From: Streptomyces armeniacus
GTDB taxonomy: Bacteria; Actinomycetota; Actinomycetes; Streptomycetales; Streptomycetaceae
Length of the DNA: 64,000 nucleotides
Direction of reading: 5' to 3'
Assembly (NCBI RefSeq): GCF_003355155.1
Contig: NZ_CP031320.1
Span: 2,342,369-2,406,368 of the forward strand
In this document: one piece after another, positions 21,448-29,754 of the stretch
How positions within the stretch are numbered: the stretch's first letter is position 1
How the letters are laid out: each line of letters begins with the position of its first letter
Program-made: the position numbers and the translations under genes
The notes under the pieces: model-generated
Databases searched by the model: none
What the model saw: only the letters and a program-made list of their open reading frames with translations
Told to the model about the DNA's origin: nothing

Positions 21448-22800
21448 TCAGGCGCGTGCCGTGGTGTCCGCGCCGAGCAGGGTGCGGAGGGTGCGTTCGG
21501 TCGACTCCGCCCGCGCGCGGTCGGCGCCGATCACCACGTAGCTCCAGCCGGAGCCGCGAGTGGCCTCTGTGGCGATTACGACGCCCTCGCCGCTCTCGTG
21601 GGAGTAGGCCAGGCCCGCGTCCTGTAGCAGCCCGTGTACGGCGTTGACGGAGCCGCGGGAGCCCCGCGCCACCGCGCCGCCCGGCGCGGCGTCCGCCAGC
21701 CAGGCGCGCTCCCCGTGCCCGTGCGACGCCGCCAGCCGCCGTACGAGCGCGTGCCGCGCCGTCGCCGCCGTACGCCGAACGTTGCTCTCCACCACGTACA
21801 CCGTGCCGTCGCGGGTGACGCCGGCGTCCACGTTGAACCGGCCGCGGTAGCCGCGTTCCGCGAGGTACGCGCCCAGGGCCAGCCCCGCGTGCTCCAGCGC
21901 CGCCCGTACGCCGTCCCCGTCGCCGCTCTCCGCGAGGGGGGACAGCAGCCCGTGGTAGCCGCCGTCACGGGTGCGCATCTCGCCGGTGTAGACGACCTCC
22001 GGGCCCGCGTCGCCCACCTCCAGCTGCGCGCTCACGTCCCGTACGAAGGCCAGGTGCTCCTCCGCCACCCACCCCTCGGGCTGCGGACCGGCCCCCCTGC
22101 GGTGCGCGGCGAGCCTGGCGGCGAGCTCCGGCAGGTCCGCCCGCGTGAGGGGGCGTACGCCGTGCCCGCCCGCCGCCCGTACCGGCTTGACCAGCACCTC
22201 CCGGTGCCGCCCGAGCAGCTCCCGTACGGCGCTGACCAGCTCCGTGCCGTCCTGGCAGTGGCATCCCTCGGGTACGCGGATGCCGAGCCGGCGTGCCACC
22301 GTGCGGAAGCCGCTTTTCGTGTTCAGCCGGTCCACGGCGTCCAGTGCGCTGTCCGGCACGCCCGTCCGCTCGTACCCGCACAGCGACACCCCCAGGGAGG
22401 CCGCGAAGTGGACGGTGGGGCGGTCCAGCACCACCGGCAGCAGCCGTACGCCGCGGCGCCCTGCCAGCCAGCTCTGCACGTGGTGCATCAGCCCGGTGCG
22501 CCGCAGCGCCTCCGCCAGCGGAAGGGTGGGGTCGGGCGCCGCGTCGACCACCGTGACGGAGAACGGGTCGTGGCCGAGCAGGCGGCACGCGTACCGCCGG
22601 AAATCGACACCGACCGGGTACTGGGTGAGCAGCAGGTCGCCCGGCCCCGTCAGCCAGACCTTGCGCGAGGACTGCACCATGCCGTGCAGGTTGAGCGGGC
22701 CGGCGGCGCGTCCGCACACGACGTCGGACACGAAGTTCCCGAAGACGATGAGCGGCCGGTCGTCGTCCGGGCGGCCGGTTTCCGTCGTCTGAGCACTCAT
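21448..22800 (-). CDS. PGM1-like ATP-grasp peptide ligase (pre-ATP-grasp domain protein)
   Basis: The 450-aa protein has the layout of the pheganomycin-ligase (PGM1) group. A pre-ATP-grasp domain contains LIVFGNFVSDVV and RKVWLTGPGDLLLTQYPVG. It is followed by an ATP-grasp fold with the lysine loop REVLVKPVRAAGGHGVRP (~215-235) and the metal-binding end FNVDAGVTRDGTVYVVESN. ATP-grasp ligases of this class form amide bonds between a carboxylate and an amino group, using acyl-phosphate chemistry. ATG 22800 is the natural start. The gene is transcribed away from the neighbouring dioxygenase-like gene across a 122-bp divergent spacer. No peptide precursor gene was found. Substrates cannot be inferred. 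Confidence 0.8.
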   Translation of the reverse strand: MSAQTTETGRPDDDRPLIVFGNFVSDVVCGRAAGPLNLHGMVQSSRKVWLTGPGDLLLTQYPVGVDFRRYACRLLGHDPFSVTVVDAAPDPTLPLAEALRRTGLMHHVQSWLAGRRGVRLLPVVLDRPTVHFAASLGVSLCGYERTGVPDSALDAVDRLNTKSGFRTVARRLGIRVPEGCHCQDGTELVSAVRELLGRHREVLVKPVRAAGGHGVRPLTRADLPELAARLAAHRRGAGPQPEGWVAEEHLAFVRDVSAQLEVGDAGPEVVYTGEMRTRDGGYHGLLSPLAESGDGDGVRAALEHAGLALGAYLAERGYRGRFNVDAGVTRDGTVYVVESNVRRTAATARHALVRRLAASHGHGERAWLADAAPGGAVARGSRGSVNAVHGLLQDAGLAYSHESGEGVVIATEATRGSGWSYVVIGADRARAESTERTLRTLLGADTTARA

Positions 22801-22922
22801 CTGTCCAGTGCAGCACGGCACGGGCGGTGCGTGCGGAACCCGGCCGCGCGTGCGGTACGGCTGCCGCCCGATTGCCTCCGCCGACGGGCGTGACATGCGG
22901 TGCCGTGCGCACTCTGGGACGG

Positions 22923-24004
22923 ATGAAGCGCGTGAGCACGCCGGACGGCACCGCGACCGCAGCGGTGAACGCCTGGTGCGGAGCTCCCGGGCCGCGGGAG
23001 TTCCCGTACGAGGCCGTACTCCGGGAGATCCAGACCCCTCGACAAGCGGGACGGGCGCTACAGCTACCGCAGCTATCTGTGCCTGCCGCTGCTGGAGGAG
23101 CTGACGGAGCCCGCGCTGGCCGTACGGCTGACCACGGGCGAGCTGGTGGGCGGGCTCGTCGCCGACGCGTTCCGGTACGAGCGGCGCGCGGCGCGCGAGG
23201 CGACCGCGACGCTGCCGGAGGCGCGTCCGTACGAGGCGGTGCGGCGGAAGCGCTACCGGTACTTCGAGCGGCTGCTCAGTGCGCACCCGGACCCGGAACA
23301 GAGGGACGGGCCGCACCCCCTCGCCCCGGACGCCGCCCGCCGCATCGAGCTCAGCATGCAGCCCGTGTACGTGCTGCACGACGAGTACCCCTTCCTGCGC
23401 GTCCTCCAGAGCTACGAGGCCGTCTTCCGCGCCCTCGTACGCCCCGCACGCGAGGCCCGCGACCTCCTCGCGGGCGGGCGGCCGTACGCCACCGCCGCGC
23501 GCCTCGACGGCGCCGCCCGCCAGCTCGACCGCGCCGCACTGCTGTTCAGCCTGCTGGCGACGATGGACGTGCCGGCGTTCCGTACGTTCCGGGAGTACAC
23601 GGAGGGGGCCAGCGCGATCCAGTCCGAGCGGTACAAGCTGTTCGAGTGGCTGTGCGGCAGGGCCGGAGCCGGCCCGGCTGCGCTCGCCGGCCTTCACGAG
23701 CGTGCCCTCGGTCGAGTCGTACGCCTCCGGCCCGGGCGGCCTGGACACGATCACGGACTGCTGTCTGGCCGCGCGGCGGTCCGGCCGGTTCACCCCCGGC
23801 CAGTGGTCCGCCCTCGACGCGGCCCTCGACCGTGTGGAACACAGCCACCAGCGCTGGAAGGCGACGCACCACGCCCTCGCCGCCCGCATGATCGGCCCGG
23901 CGTCCGGCTCCGACTACACGGAGGGCGTGCCGTATCTGCGGCAGTGTCTGGACAACCGGCTCTTCTGGCGGCTCGGCGAGCTGTCCTCCCGTACGGGCGG
24001 CTAG
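22923..24004 (+). pseudogene. Tryptophan 2,3-dioxygenase-family gene with two apparent +1 frameshifts
   Basis: Three successive frames give one coherent protein. It begins MKRVSTPDGTATAAVNAWCG from 22923. At a CCCC run (~23033-23036) the frame moves by one base and continues LDKRDGRYSYRSYLCLPLL...FREYTEGASAIQSERYKLF. Near 23660-23695 it moves by one base again, to SVESYASGPGGLDTITD...ARMIGPASGSDYTEGVPYL, ending at 24004. Removing one base at each point gives 359 codons, the size of the family. FREYTEGASAIQSERYKLFE and RMIGPASGSDYTEGVPYL resemble the FR..(T/S)GxQS and RxIG..xGxxYL signatures of heme tryptophan 2,3-dioxygenases, with a candidate proximal His in ATHHALAARMIG. The distal-pocket region is divergent. 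Either a decayed gene or sequence errors. Confidence 0.7.
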
Positions 24005-24311
24005 CACGGCCGCCGGTCTTGCGGGCCGCTCCAACTGCTCTGGCGGGCACTGCTGTTGGCAACTTCTGGACAACGTGTTGGTTGAACGGAAGACTGAATT
24101 GCCGCCCGCCATACGTCACTTCAGCAATCGCGACATAGCGGATGCCGGGGAGAGTGCCGGACAACGCCGGAATGTTCAGGTCGTGGCAAGGGAATTGTGC
24201 GGCGCGCTTCGGTGATTCACTGGAAGCGCTCACATATCCGTTGTCTGAAGTCAGGGGCGGCACCGCCCGTTTACTGCCGCGCCCCGACTCGTTCACTTCG
24301 CCGGAAACTTC
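24005..24311. other. AT-richer spacer between convergent genes
   Basis: This 307-bp stretch is visibly less GC-rich than its surroundings (for example GTTGAACGGAAGACTGAATT) and has no convincing gene. A GGGCGGCACCGCCC dyad near 24255-24268 followed by GCCGCGCCCC could terminate the minus-strand regulator. The base composition suggests recently acquired or relaxed sequence. Confidence 0.5.
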
Positions 24312-25043
24312 CTAGTGTTCCGGGAATTGGGCCCAGAAGCGGTCGACGATGTTGTCGATGTACCGGCGTCCCTCCTCTCCGGAAGCAGTCGTTCCGCTGG
24401 CTCGGCTGAGGGTGGCGGCCATCAGGATCTGGTACTCGCTCTGCATCGCCTTCAACGGTTCCTGCAGGTCGCGGCGGTCCATGGAGACGAGTTTCGCGAT
24501 GGCGCGGGCATGGGCCTGCCAGCGGGTGGTGACGGCCTCGGTGAGGAGGCGGGCGAGTTCCTCCTCGAGGCCGGTGACGGCGATGAAGTCGCGCGGCGGC
24601 AGTCCGAGCACCTTGCCGAGGTTGGCGGACTGCTGTTTGTTGCCTGTCCACTGCCCCGACTCCTCCATCCGGAGGTAGGCGTCGAGCGGAACACCGGTTA
24701 TGCGGGCGAGGTCCTCGGCGGCTATTCCGCGGGCCAGACGGTGTTCGAGCAAGGTGCGGGGGCGGCCCATGAGTTCGCCGGGCGCGCACCACAAGGCGCC
24801 CGCCAGCGCGGCGAGTTCGTTGGCCGTGGGGTGAGCGGCACCCTGTTCCCAGGCGGTGATGTGGTCGGGGGAAACGTGCGTCATGCCGTACGAGGCGCGC
24901 ATGCCGTACGCGACGTGACCCGGGGCCATCCCAAGTCTCTCGCGCAGGGTGCGGGCGGCGCGCGCGTTGAAGGGGATCGGTGGATGCACGGGCAGAGAGT
25001 AAGGAGTTCCCAACGGCAACTCCATGGGCTCTGTCGCCTGCAT
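24312..25043 (-). CDS. XRE-type helix-turn-helix regulator
   Basis: The 243-aa protein's N-terminal third carries a Cro/CI-like domain: ARTLRERLGMAPGHVAYGMRASYGMTHVSPDHITAWEQGAAHPTANELAALAGAL is broken by an insertion but retains the ITAWEQG recognition pattern. A second HTH-like segment follows (EHRLARGIAAEDLARITGVPLDAYLRMEESG). The remainder is helical with no known ligand domain. An internal ATG at 25025 (MELPLGTPYSLP) is an equally good start. It is transcribed divergently from the NCS2 permease with ~220 bp between, so it could regulate that gene or itself. Target unknown. Confidence 0.8.
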   Translation of the reverse strand: MQATEPMELPLGTPYSLPVHPPIPFNARAARTLRERLGMAPGHVAYGMRASYGMTHVSPDHITAWEQGAAHPTANELAALAGALWCAPGELMGRPRTLLEHRLARGIAAEDLARITGVPLDAYLRMEESGQWTGNKQQSANLGKVLGLPPRDFIAVTGLEEELARLLTEAVTTRWQAHARAIAKLVSMDRRDLQEPLKAMQSEYQILMAATLSRASGTTASGEEGRRYIDNIVDRFWAQFPEH

Positions 25044-25262
25044 CCCGTTTTGCGGGATAGGTCGCCGCGGATTTCGTAGAAACCGACAGGGACCGACTCT
25101 AAGCCGTTAACTAGGGGATACCCGAACACAATTGTGAATCGCGCTGTGCCGCGTATGATCCGCTCGCGAGGTGCCACCTGGCGTTGTCCGCACACCTGTC
25201 AGACGCTTTCGGCGGCGCCCGGAGCTTTCCCCCTCACAACGGTAGGCCCAGGAGACGCAGAT

Positions 25263-26711
25263 ATGCAGACCAGCACGACAAGCCCGGCAGACGCGCCGCC
25301 GCCGGTCAGAACGGGAGGCCCGCTCGACCGGTTCTTCCGCATCACCGAACGCGGTTCGACATACAGCCGGGAGATACGCGGCGGACTCGCCACGTTCTTC
25401 ACCATGGCGTACATCCTGGTGCTCAACCCGATCATCCTCGGCAGCGCCGAGGACAAGTTCGGCAATCAGCTGGATGCCACCCAACTGGCCACCGCCACCG
25501 CGCTGGTGGCCGCCGTGATGACCGTGATCATGGGCGTGGGCGGCAATCTGCCGCTCGCCCTCGCCGCGGGACTCGGCATCAACGCCGTCGTCGCCTTCCA
25601 GGTCGCCCCCCAGATGAGCTGGGACGACGCGATGGGCCTCATCGTGCTCGAGGGCCTGCTGATCTGCGTACTGGTGATGACCGGTCTGCGTGAAGCCGTC
25701 ATGCACGCCATCCCGCAGCCGCTCAAGCAGGCCATCAGCGTCGGCATCGGCCTGTTCATCGCCTTCATCGGCTTCGTGGACGCCGGTTTCGTCACCCGTA
25801 TCCCCGACGCCGCGAACACCACCGTGCCCGTCCAGCTCGGCACCGGCACGCTCACCGGCTGGCCGATGCTCGTGTTCTGCGTCGGCGTGCTCGTGACGAT
25901 CGTGCTGCTGGCCCGCAAGGTCAAGGGCGCCATCCTGATCAGCATCGTCATGATGACCGTCCTGGCCGTCGCGATCAACGAGATCGCCGACGTCAAGTCG
26001 TGGGGTGTGACCTCGCCGAGCCTGCCCGACAAGCCCGTCGCCTCCCCCGACTTCGGGCTGCTGGGCGACTTCTCCCTGTTCGGCTCGTTCGGGGAAGTCA
26101 GCGTCCTGACCGTCGTCCTGCTCGTCTTCACGCTCATCCTGTCCGACTTCTTCGACACCATGGGCACCGTCGTCGGCGTCACCGCCGAAGCCGGACTCCT
26201 CGACGAGCGCGGGCAGGTCCCCGGCCTCGGCCGCGTCCTGCTGATCGACGGCGCGGCGGCGGTCGCCGGTGGCGCGTCCTCCTCGTCGTCCTCCACCACG
26301 TACATCGAGTCGGCCGCGGGTGTCGGCGAGGGTGCCCGTACGGGCTTCGCCAGCCTCGTCACCGGCGGACTCTTCGCGCTGGCCCTCTTCCTCACGCCCG
26401 TGCTGACCATCGTGCCGCTGCAGGCCGCGTCGCCCGCGCTGGTCGCGGTCGGCTTCCTGATGATGACGCAGGTCAAGCACATCGACTGGGACCGCTACGA
26501 GCTGGCCGTCCCGGCGTTCCTGACGATCGTCGTCATGCCGTTCACGTACTCCATCACCAACGGCATCGGCGCCGGCTTCATCGCCTACGTCGTCATCAAG
26601 GCGTTCCTGGGCAAGGCCCGCGAGGTGCACTGGCTGCTGTGGGGGACCGCGGCGCTGTTCGCGGTCTACTTCGCGATCGACCCGCTGGAGCAGGTGCTGG
26701 GCATCAAGTAA
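25263..26711 (+). CDS. NCS2-family purine permease (AzgA-like)
   Basis: The 482-aa integral membrane transporter has about 12-14 hydrophobic segments. The N-terminal signature RFFRITERGSTYSREIRGGLATFFTMAYILVLNP is typical of the AzgA/hypoxanthine–guanine–adenine branch of NCS2 proton symporters. TLILSDFFDTMGTVVGVTAEAG and SSSSSTTYIESAAGVGEGARTG are the conserved substrate-binding TM8/TM10 regions. GGAG lies 9 nt before the ATG at 25263. It imports nucleobases for salvage. A tandem repeat and a large hairpin follow the stop. Confidence 0.93.
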   Translation: MQTSTTSPADAPPPVRTGGPLDRFFRITERGSTYSREIRGGLATFFTMAYILVLNPIILGSAEDKFGNQLDATQLATATALVAAVMTVIMGVGGNLPLALAAGLGINAVVAFQVAPQMSWDDAMGLIVLEGLLICVLVMTGLREAVMHAIPQPLKQAISVGIGLFIAFIGFVDAGFVTRIPDAANTTVPVQLGTGTLTGWPMLVFCVGVLVTIVLLARKVKGAILISIVMMTVLAVAINEIADVKSWGVTSPSLPDKPVASPDFGLLGDFSLFGSFGEVSVLTVVLLVFTLILSDFFDTMGTVVGVTAEAGLLDERGQVPGLGRVLLIDGAAAVAGGASSSSSSTTYIESAAGVGEGARTGFASLVTGGLFALALFLTPVLTIVPLQAASPALVAVGFLMMTQVKHIDWDRYELAVPAFLTIVVMPFTYSITNGIGAGFIAYVVIKAFLGKAREVHWLLWGTAALFAVYFAIDPLEQVLGIK

Positions 26712-26715
26712 GCCC

Positions 26716-26769
26716 TTCGGCCGGTTCGGCCGGTTCGGCCGGTTCGGCCGGTTCTTCCGGTTGTGCCGG
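26716..26769. repeat. 9-bp tandem repeat after the permease gene
   Basis: Four perfect copies of TTCGGCCGG (26716-26751) are followed by two degenerate copies (TTCTTCCGG, TTGTGCCGG), just after the permease stop and just before the shared terminator. Confidence 0.85.
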
Positions 26770-26774
26770 TTCGG

Positions 26775-26814
26775 GGTGGCCCCGGCGGACGTACGCGCGT
26801 CCGCCGGGGCCACC
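26775..26814. terminator. Bidirectional hairpin terminator
   Basis: A perfect 17-bp stem (GGTGGCCCCGGCGGACG and its complement) with a 6-nt loop, between the convergent permease and TetR genes. Confidence 0.85.
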
Positions 26815-26835
26815 GTGTTCCGTTGGCTGCGCGGG

Positions 26836-27405
26836 TCAGTCCGTACGGGCGTCGAGCAGCCACTTGTTCGTCAGCCGCAGCACGTCCTCGCGGCTGAAGG
26901 CGCCGTGGTCGACGCTCACGAAGTGGGAGCCGAGGTACAGCGAGAACGCGATGAAGCAGCGCGCCTCGACCTCACCCTCGTCGTCGCAGAAGGCGCGGAA
27001 CAGCGAACGCAGGTACTCCATACGGCGGTTGTCGACTCGCCGCAGGCGCTCGGCGACCGCCGTGTCGCGCCGCGCCCAGTCGCGGATCGCCAGATCGGTC
27101 GTGATGTCCGTGGCGAGCCCCTCGCCGGTGTCGGCGATCTCGTACAGCAGCCGCAGCCGGTCCCGCGCGTCACCGCCCTCCGCCTCGACGCGCGCGATCA
27201 GATCGTCGGTGACGTCGCGCTCCCAGCGGTCCAGCATCTCGCCGAGCAGGGCACCGCGGTCGCTGAAGTACCCGTAGAAGCCGCCCTTGGTGACCCCGAG
27301 GGCCTGCGCGAGCGCCTCGACCCGTACGGCATCGGGGCCCCCGGCCCCGAGCGCCCGCAGGCCCGCTGAGATCCACGCGTGCCGCGGAGTACGAGCCACC
27401 GCCAT
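26836..27405 (-). CDS. TetR/AcrR-family regulator
   Basis: The 189-aa protein's N-terminal HTH reads ISAGLRALGAGGPDAVRVEALAQALGVTKGGFYGYFSDRGALL, the standard TetR pattern (VTKGGFYGYF recognition helix). The C-terminal ligand domain is unassigned. ATG 27405 is preceded by GAGGAG with a 5-nt spacer, which decides the start. It is convergent with the purine permease, so it is not an obvious local regulator of it. No target operator was recognised nearby. Confidence 0.88.
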   Translation of the reverse strand: MAVARTPRHAWISAGLRALGAGGPDAVRVEALAQALGVTKGGFYGYFSDRGALLGEMLDRWERDVTDDLIARVEAEGGDARDRLRLLYEIADTGEGLATDITTDLAIRDWARRDTAVAERLRRVDNRRMEYLRSLFRAFCDDEGEVEARCFIAFSLYLGSHFVSVDHGAFSREDVLRLTNKWLLDARTD

Positions 27406-27514
27406 GATCGCTCCTCTGTCCCTCGCCACCCGTGTCCTCAGCCCGCGCCTTGCGGCAACCGCCGGTGGGCGGTCACCGCCTCGCACGCCGAACGCGGCCC
27501 GGGGGCGGGCCGGG

Positions 27515-27539
27515 GCCCGTCCTCAAACGCCGGACGGGC
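27515..27539. repeat. REP-like palindromic element, copy 1
   Basis: GCCCGTCC–9 nt–GGACGGGC with loop TCAAACGCC. The same core occurs inverted at 55667-55692. I recall this 'GGCGTTTGAGGACGG' hairpin as a common intergenic repeat of Streptomyces genomes. Confidence 0.7.
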
Positions 27540-27606
27540 TGAGTGGGCTGGCTGAGGTGCCTCTGTACGCCATCGTATAGAAGCGCCGACGGGCGCGCGC
27601 CGCCGC

Positions 27607-27813
27607 TCAGTGCCGGGCGGCGAAGCGGAGGAAGGCGGTCCAGGGGGTGTCGGGTACGGAGAGTATGGGTCCGCTCGCGTTCTTGGAGTCCCGTACGTGG
27701 ACGGTGCCGGGGCATGTGGCGATCTCCACGCACTCGCCCCCCTCGCCGCTGCTGTAGCTGCTCTTGTGCCAGGCGGACTCGGGCACGTGCTGCACAGGCG
27801 CTTCGACGTTCAT
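27607..27813 (-). CDS. DUF397 protein (copy A)
   Basis: The 68-aa DUF397 protein has the hallmark WHKSSYSSGEGGECVEIA, then VHVRDSKNASGP and the C-terminal WTAFLRFA. DUF397 proteins are small partners encoded next to XRE/DUF5753 regulators in Streptomyces (whiJ- and abaA-like loci), where the pair influences development and antibiotic production. GGGAGAGAG precedes the ATG. Residues 26-67 are identical to those of the next gene, indicating a recent tandem duplication with a 256-bp offset. Confidence 0.93.
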   Translation of the reverse strand: MNVEAPVQHVPESAWHKSSYSSGEGGECVEIATCPGTVHVRDSKNASGPILSVPDTPWTAFLRFAARH

Positions 27814-27862
27814 CTCTCTCCCAACCTCTTCAGATGAATCCGCGCGCCGCCGGACGGGCGGT

Positions 27863-28069
27863 TCAGCGCCGGGCGGCGAAGCGGAGGAAGGCTGTCCAGG
27901 GGGTGTCGGGTACGGAGAGTATGGGTCCGCTCGCGTTCTTGGAGTCCCGTACGTGGACGGTGCCGGGGCAAGTGGCGATCTCCACGCACTCGCCGCCGTT
28001 CCCGGCGCTGTAGCTGCTCTTGCGCCAGCTCGGACCGCGGTCGGTCCGCTCGGCCTTCACGCCGCTCAT
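27863..28069 (-). CDS. DUF397 protein (copy B)
   Basis: The 68-aa protein has SWRKSSYSAGNGGECVEIA and the same C-terminal half as copy A; only the first ~25 residues differ. Its ATG overlaps the stop codon of the upstream XRE/DUF5753 gene (ATGA), so this copy is the translationally coupled, probably ancestral partner. Copy A lies 49 bp further downstream with its own ribosome site. Confidence 0.93.
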   Translation of the reverse strand: MSGVKAERTDRGPSWRKSSYSAGNGGECVEIATCPGTVHVRDSKNASGPILSVPDTPWTAFLRFAARR

Positions 28070-28911
28070 AGGTCTCCCAGCCTCTTCTCGATCAGGGCAA
28101 GGGACTCGTCCGGGGTCAGGGCCTGCGCCCGGAGAATCCCGTACGCGGCTTCCAGTTCCCGGACCTTGCCGCGCTCCGTGTGTACGCGGCTGTCCCCCTG
28201 GACTTCCGTATACGCGATCCTCTGCCCATTCCGGTCCTCGATCAAGGTGAAGGGGCCAGCAAGCCCAGCATGCTCCTGACGCACCAGCGGCATCACCTGG
28301 ATTTCGAGGTTCCGTCGCTGCCCGGCAAGGAGCAACTGCTCCAGCTGGCCTCGCCAGACCGCTTCGCCGCCGAGGTGCCGGTGCAGGATCGCCTCTTCCA
28401 CGACGAAGCTCAGGTGCGGGGTGGGCCGACGAACGAAGATCTCGTGCCGTGCCATACGGGCCTCCACGCGCTGCTCGATGGTCTCCTCGTCGAGGAACGG
28501 CCGCCACATCTCGAACACCGCCCGCGCGTAGTCCTCCGTCTGCAGCAGGCCCGGGACGGCCTGCGTGGCGTAGACGTGGAGTTCGACCGCCTGTGTCTCC
28601 AGCCGTGCCGCGTCGCGGAAGAACGCCGGGTACTGCGCGCGGGCCACCTCGTCCTTGCTCGCCCGCAGCAGGCCGCCCGCGTCGAGTACCTCGTCCGCCT
28701 TGTCGATGAACTGCGGGGACGGAATGCGGCGGCCCTGCTCGAACGAGGCGATGGTCGACGCCGAGTACCCCGTGAGCGAGCCGAACTCCGGCCGCTCCAG
28801 GCCCGCCCGCGCCCGGCACAGCTTCAACTGCTGGCCGAAGACGTGCAGGATGCCCGTTCCGGGCTCGGCGCCCTGCTCCGGCTGCTGCTGTCGGTCCTCC
28901 ACGGCTCCCAT
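28066..28911 (-). CDS. XRE regulator with DUF5753 domain
   Basis: The 281-aa protein's HTH (residues ~25-75) reads FGQQLKLCRARAGLERPEFGSLTGYSASTIASFEQGRRIPSPQF. A DUF5753 domain follows (LHVYATQAVPGLLQTEDYARAVFE; ARMARHEIFVRRPTPHLSFVVEEAILHRHLGG; GPFTLIED). Such proteins form the WhiJ/AbaA-type family, whose DNA binding is modulated by DUF397 partners. GGAAGG lies 9 nt before ATG 28911, which decides the start over an upstream TTG. It faces a serine-kinase-type ATPase gene across a 314-bp divergent region, the classic three-gene layout. Confidence 0.93.
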   Translation of the reverse strand: MGAVEDRQQQPEQGAEPGTGILHVFGQQLKLCRARAGLERPEFGSLTGYSASTIASFEQGRRIPSPQFIDKADEVLDAGGLLRASKDEVARAQYPAFFRDAARLETQAVELHVYATQAVPGLLQTEDYARAVFEMWRPFLDEETIEQRVEARMARHEIFVRRPTPHLSFVVEEAILHRHLGGEAVWRGQLEQLLLAGQRRNLEIQVMPLVRQEHAGLAGPFTLIEDRNGQRIAYTEVQGDSRVHTERGKVRELEAAYGILRAQALTPDESLALIEKRLGDL

Positions 28912-29225
28912 GGCCCCGCACCTTCCGTACGTACGCTCCGGCACCCCCGTACGGGCGGCCAACGGGTGCCGTCGCAGGGCCGGTTACGCCCCGCGCCGCG
29001 TACAAGAATGACCCGCGCGCGTACAGCGCGTACCGCGAACCGGGCGGTTGACCCCGTACGAGTGGGCCCCCGCGTACAGCGTGTTTCGGTCAGTGCGTTG
29101 TGGCTGGTCAGCGGCGGGTGGGCGCCGCGACCGTACTCCCATGAACCGATCACCAGGCCCCGCCCCGCAGGCCCCGCAGCCTCCCGCAGCCGCTCGTGCA
29201 CCCCGCCCACGTCCGGGAGTTCCGG
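28912..29225. other. Divergent promoter region between XRE/DUF5753 and ATPase genes
   Basis: The 314 bp contain no gene. TTGACC occurs near 29047 but has no well-spaced -10. The phrase CGCGTACAGCG appears twice (about 29019 and 29072). No operator could be assigned. Confidence 0.4.
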
Positions 29226-29651
29226 ATGCAGTTCACCTCCACCCCGCGCGGCGCGCGCCTCGCGCGCCACCTCGTCGCGCAGCGGCTCTGCGAGTGGGGC
29301 TACCCGTACGACTCCCCGCCGAACGAGACGCTGGCCCTCATCACCGCCGAGCTGAGCGCGAACGCCGTGCGCCACGGGCGCGTGCGGGGGCGGGACTTCC
29401 GCGTACGGCTCATCGGCAGCGGGGTGCGCGGCGGCGAGACGTTGCGTGTCGAGGTCGCGGACACGCGTACGGAGGGGGTGCTTCCGGCGGTCGGGGAGAT
29501 TCCCGAGGCCCCGCGCCTCGACGGTGAGTCCGGGCGCGGGCTGTACCTCGTGGCGCAACTCGCCGACCGCTGGGGCAGCGTGGCCCGCGAGGGGGCCCCG
29601 GGGAAGGACGTGTGGGCCGAACTACGTGTGGAGCGACCCTCGTTCACATAG
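29226..29651 (+). CDS. Anti-sigma-factor-type serine kinase ATPase (HATPase_c)
   Basis: The 141-aa protein is a GHKL ATPase related to RsbW/SpoIIAB. The N-box is LALITAELSANAVRHGR, the G1 box VEVADTRTE (D-x-R instead of D-x-G), and G2 is SGRGLYLVAQLADRWG. In Streptomyces these stand-alone ATPases accompany XRE/DUF5753–DUF397 pairs and are thought to modulate sigma factors or development. GGGAG 6 nt before ATG 29226 supports this start; a GTG ten codons upstream is possible. Confidence 0.88.
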   Translation: MQFTSTPRGARLARHLVAQRLCEWGYPYDSPPNETLALITAELSANAVRHGRVRGRDFRVRLIGSGVRGGETLRVEVADTRTEGVLPAVGEIPEAPRLDGESGRGLYLVAQLADRWGSVAREGAPGKDVWAELRVERPSFT

Positions 29652-29754
29652 GAGAAAAATATTCTTGTGTCTGACTCATTGGTCAGCGCGCCCAGGCGTA
29701 GTAGTCAGGACAGCGACGCACTCCGCGTCGACCCCGGAATGGAGGCATTGCCCG

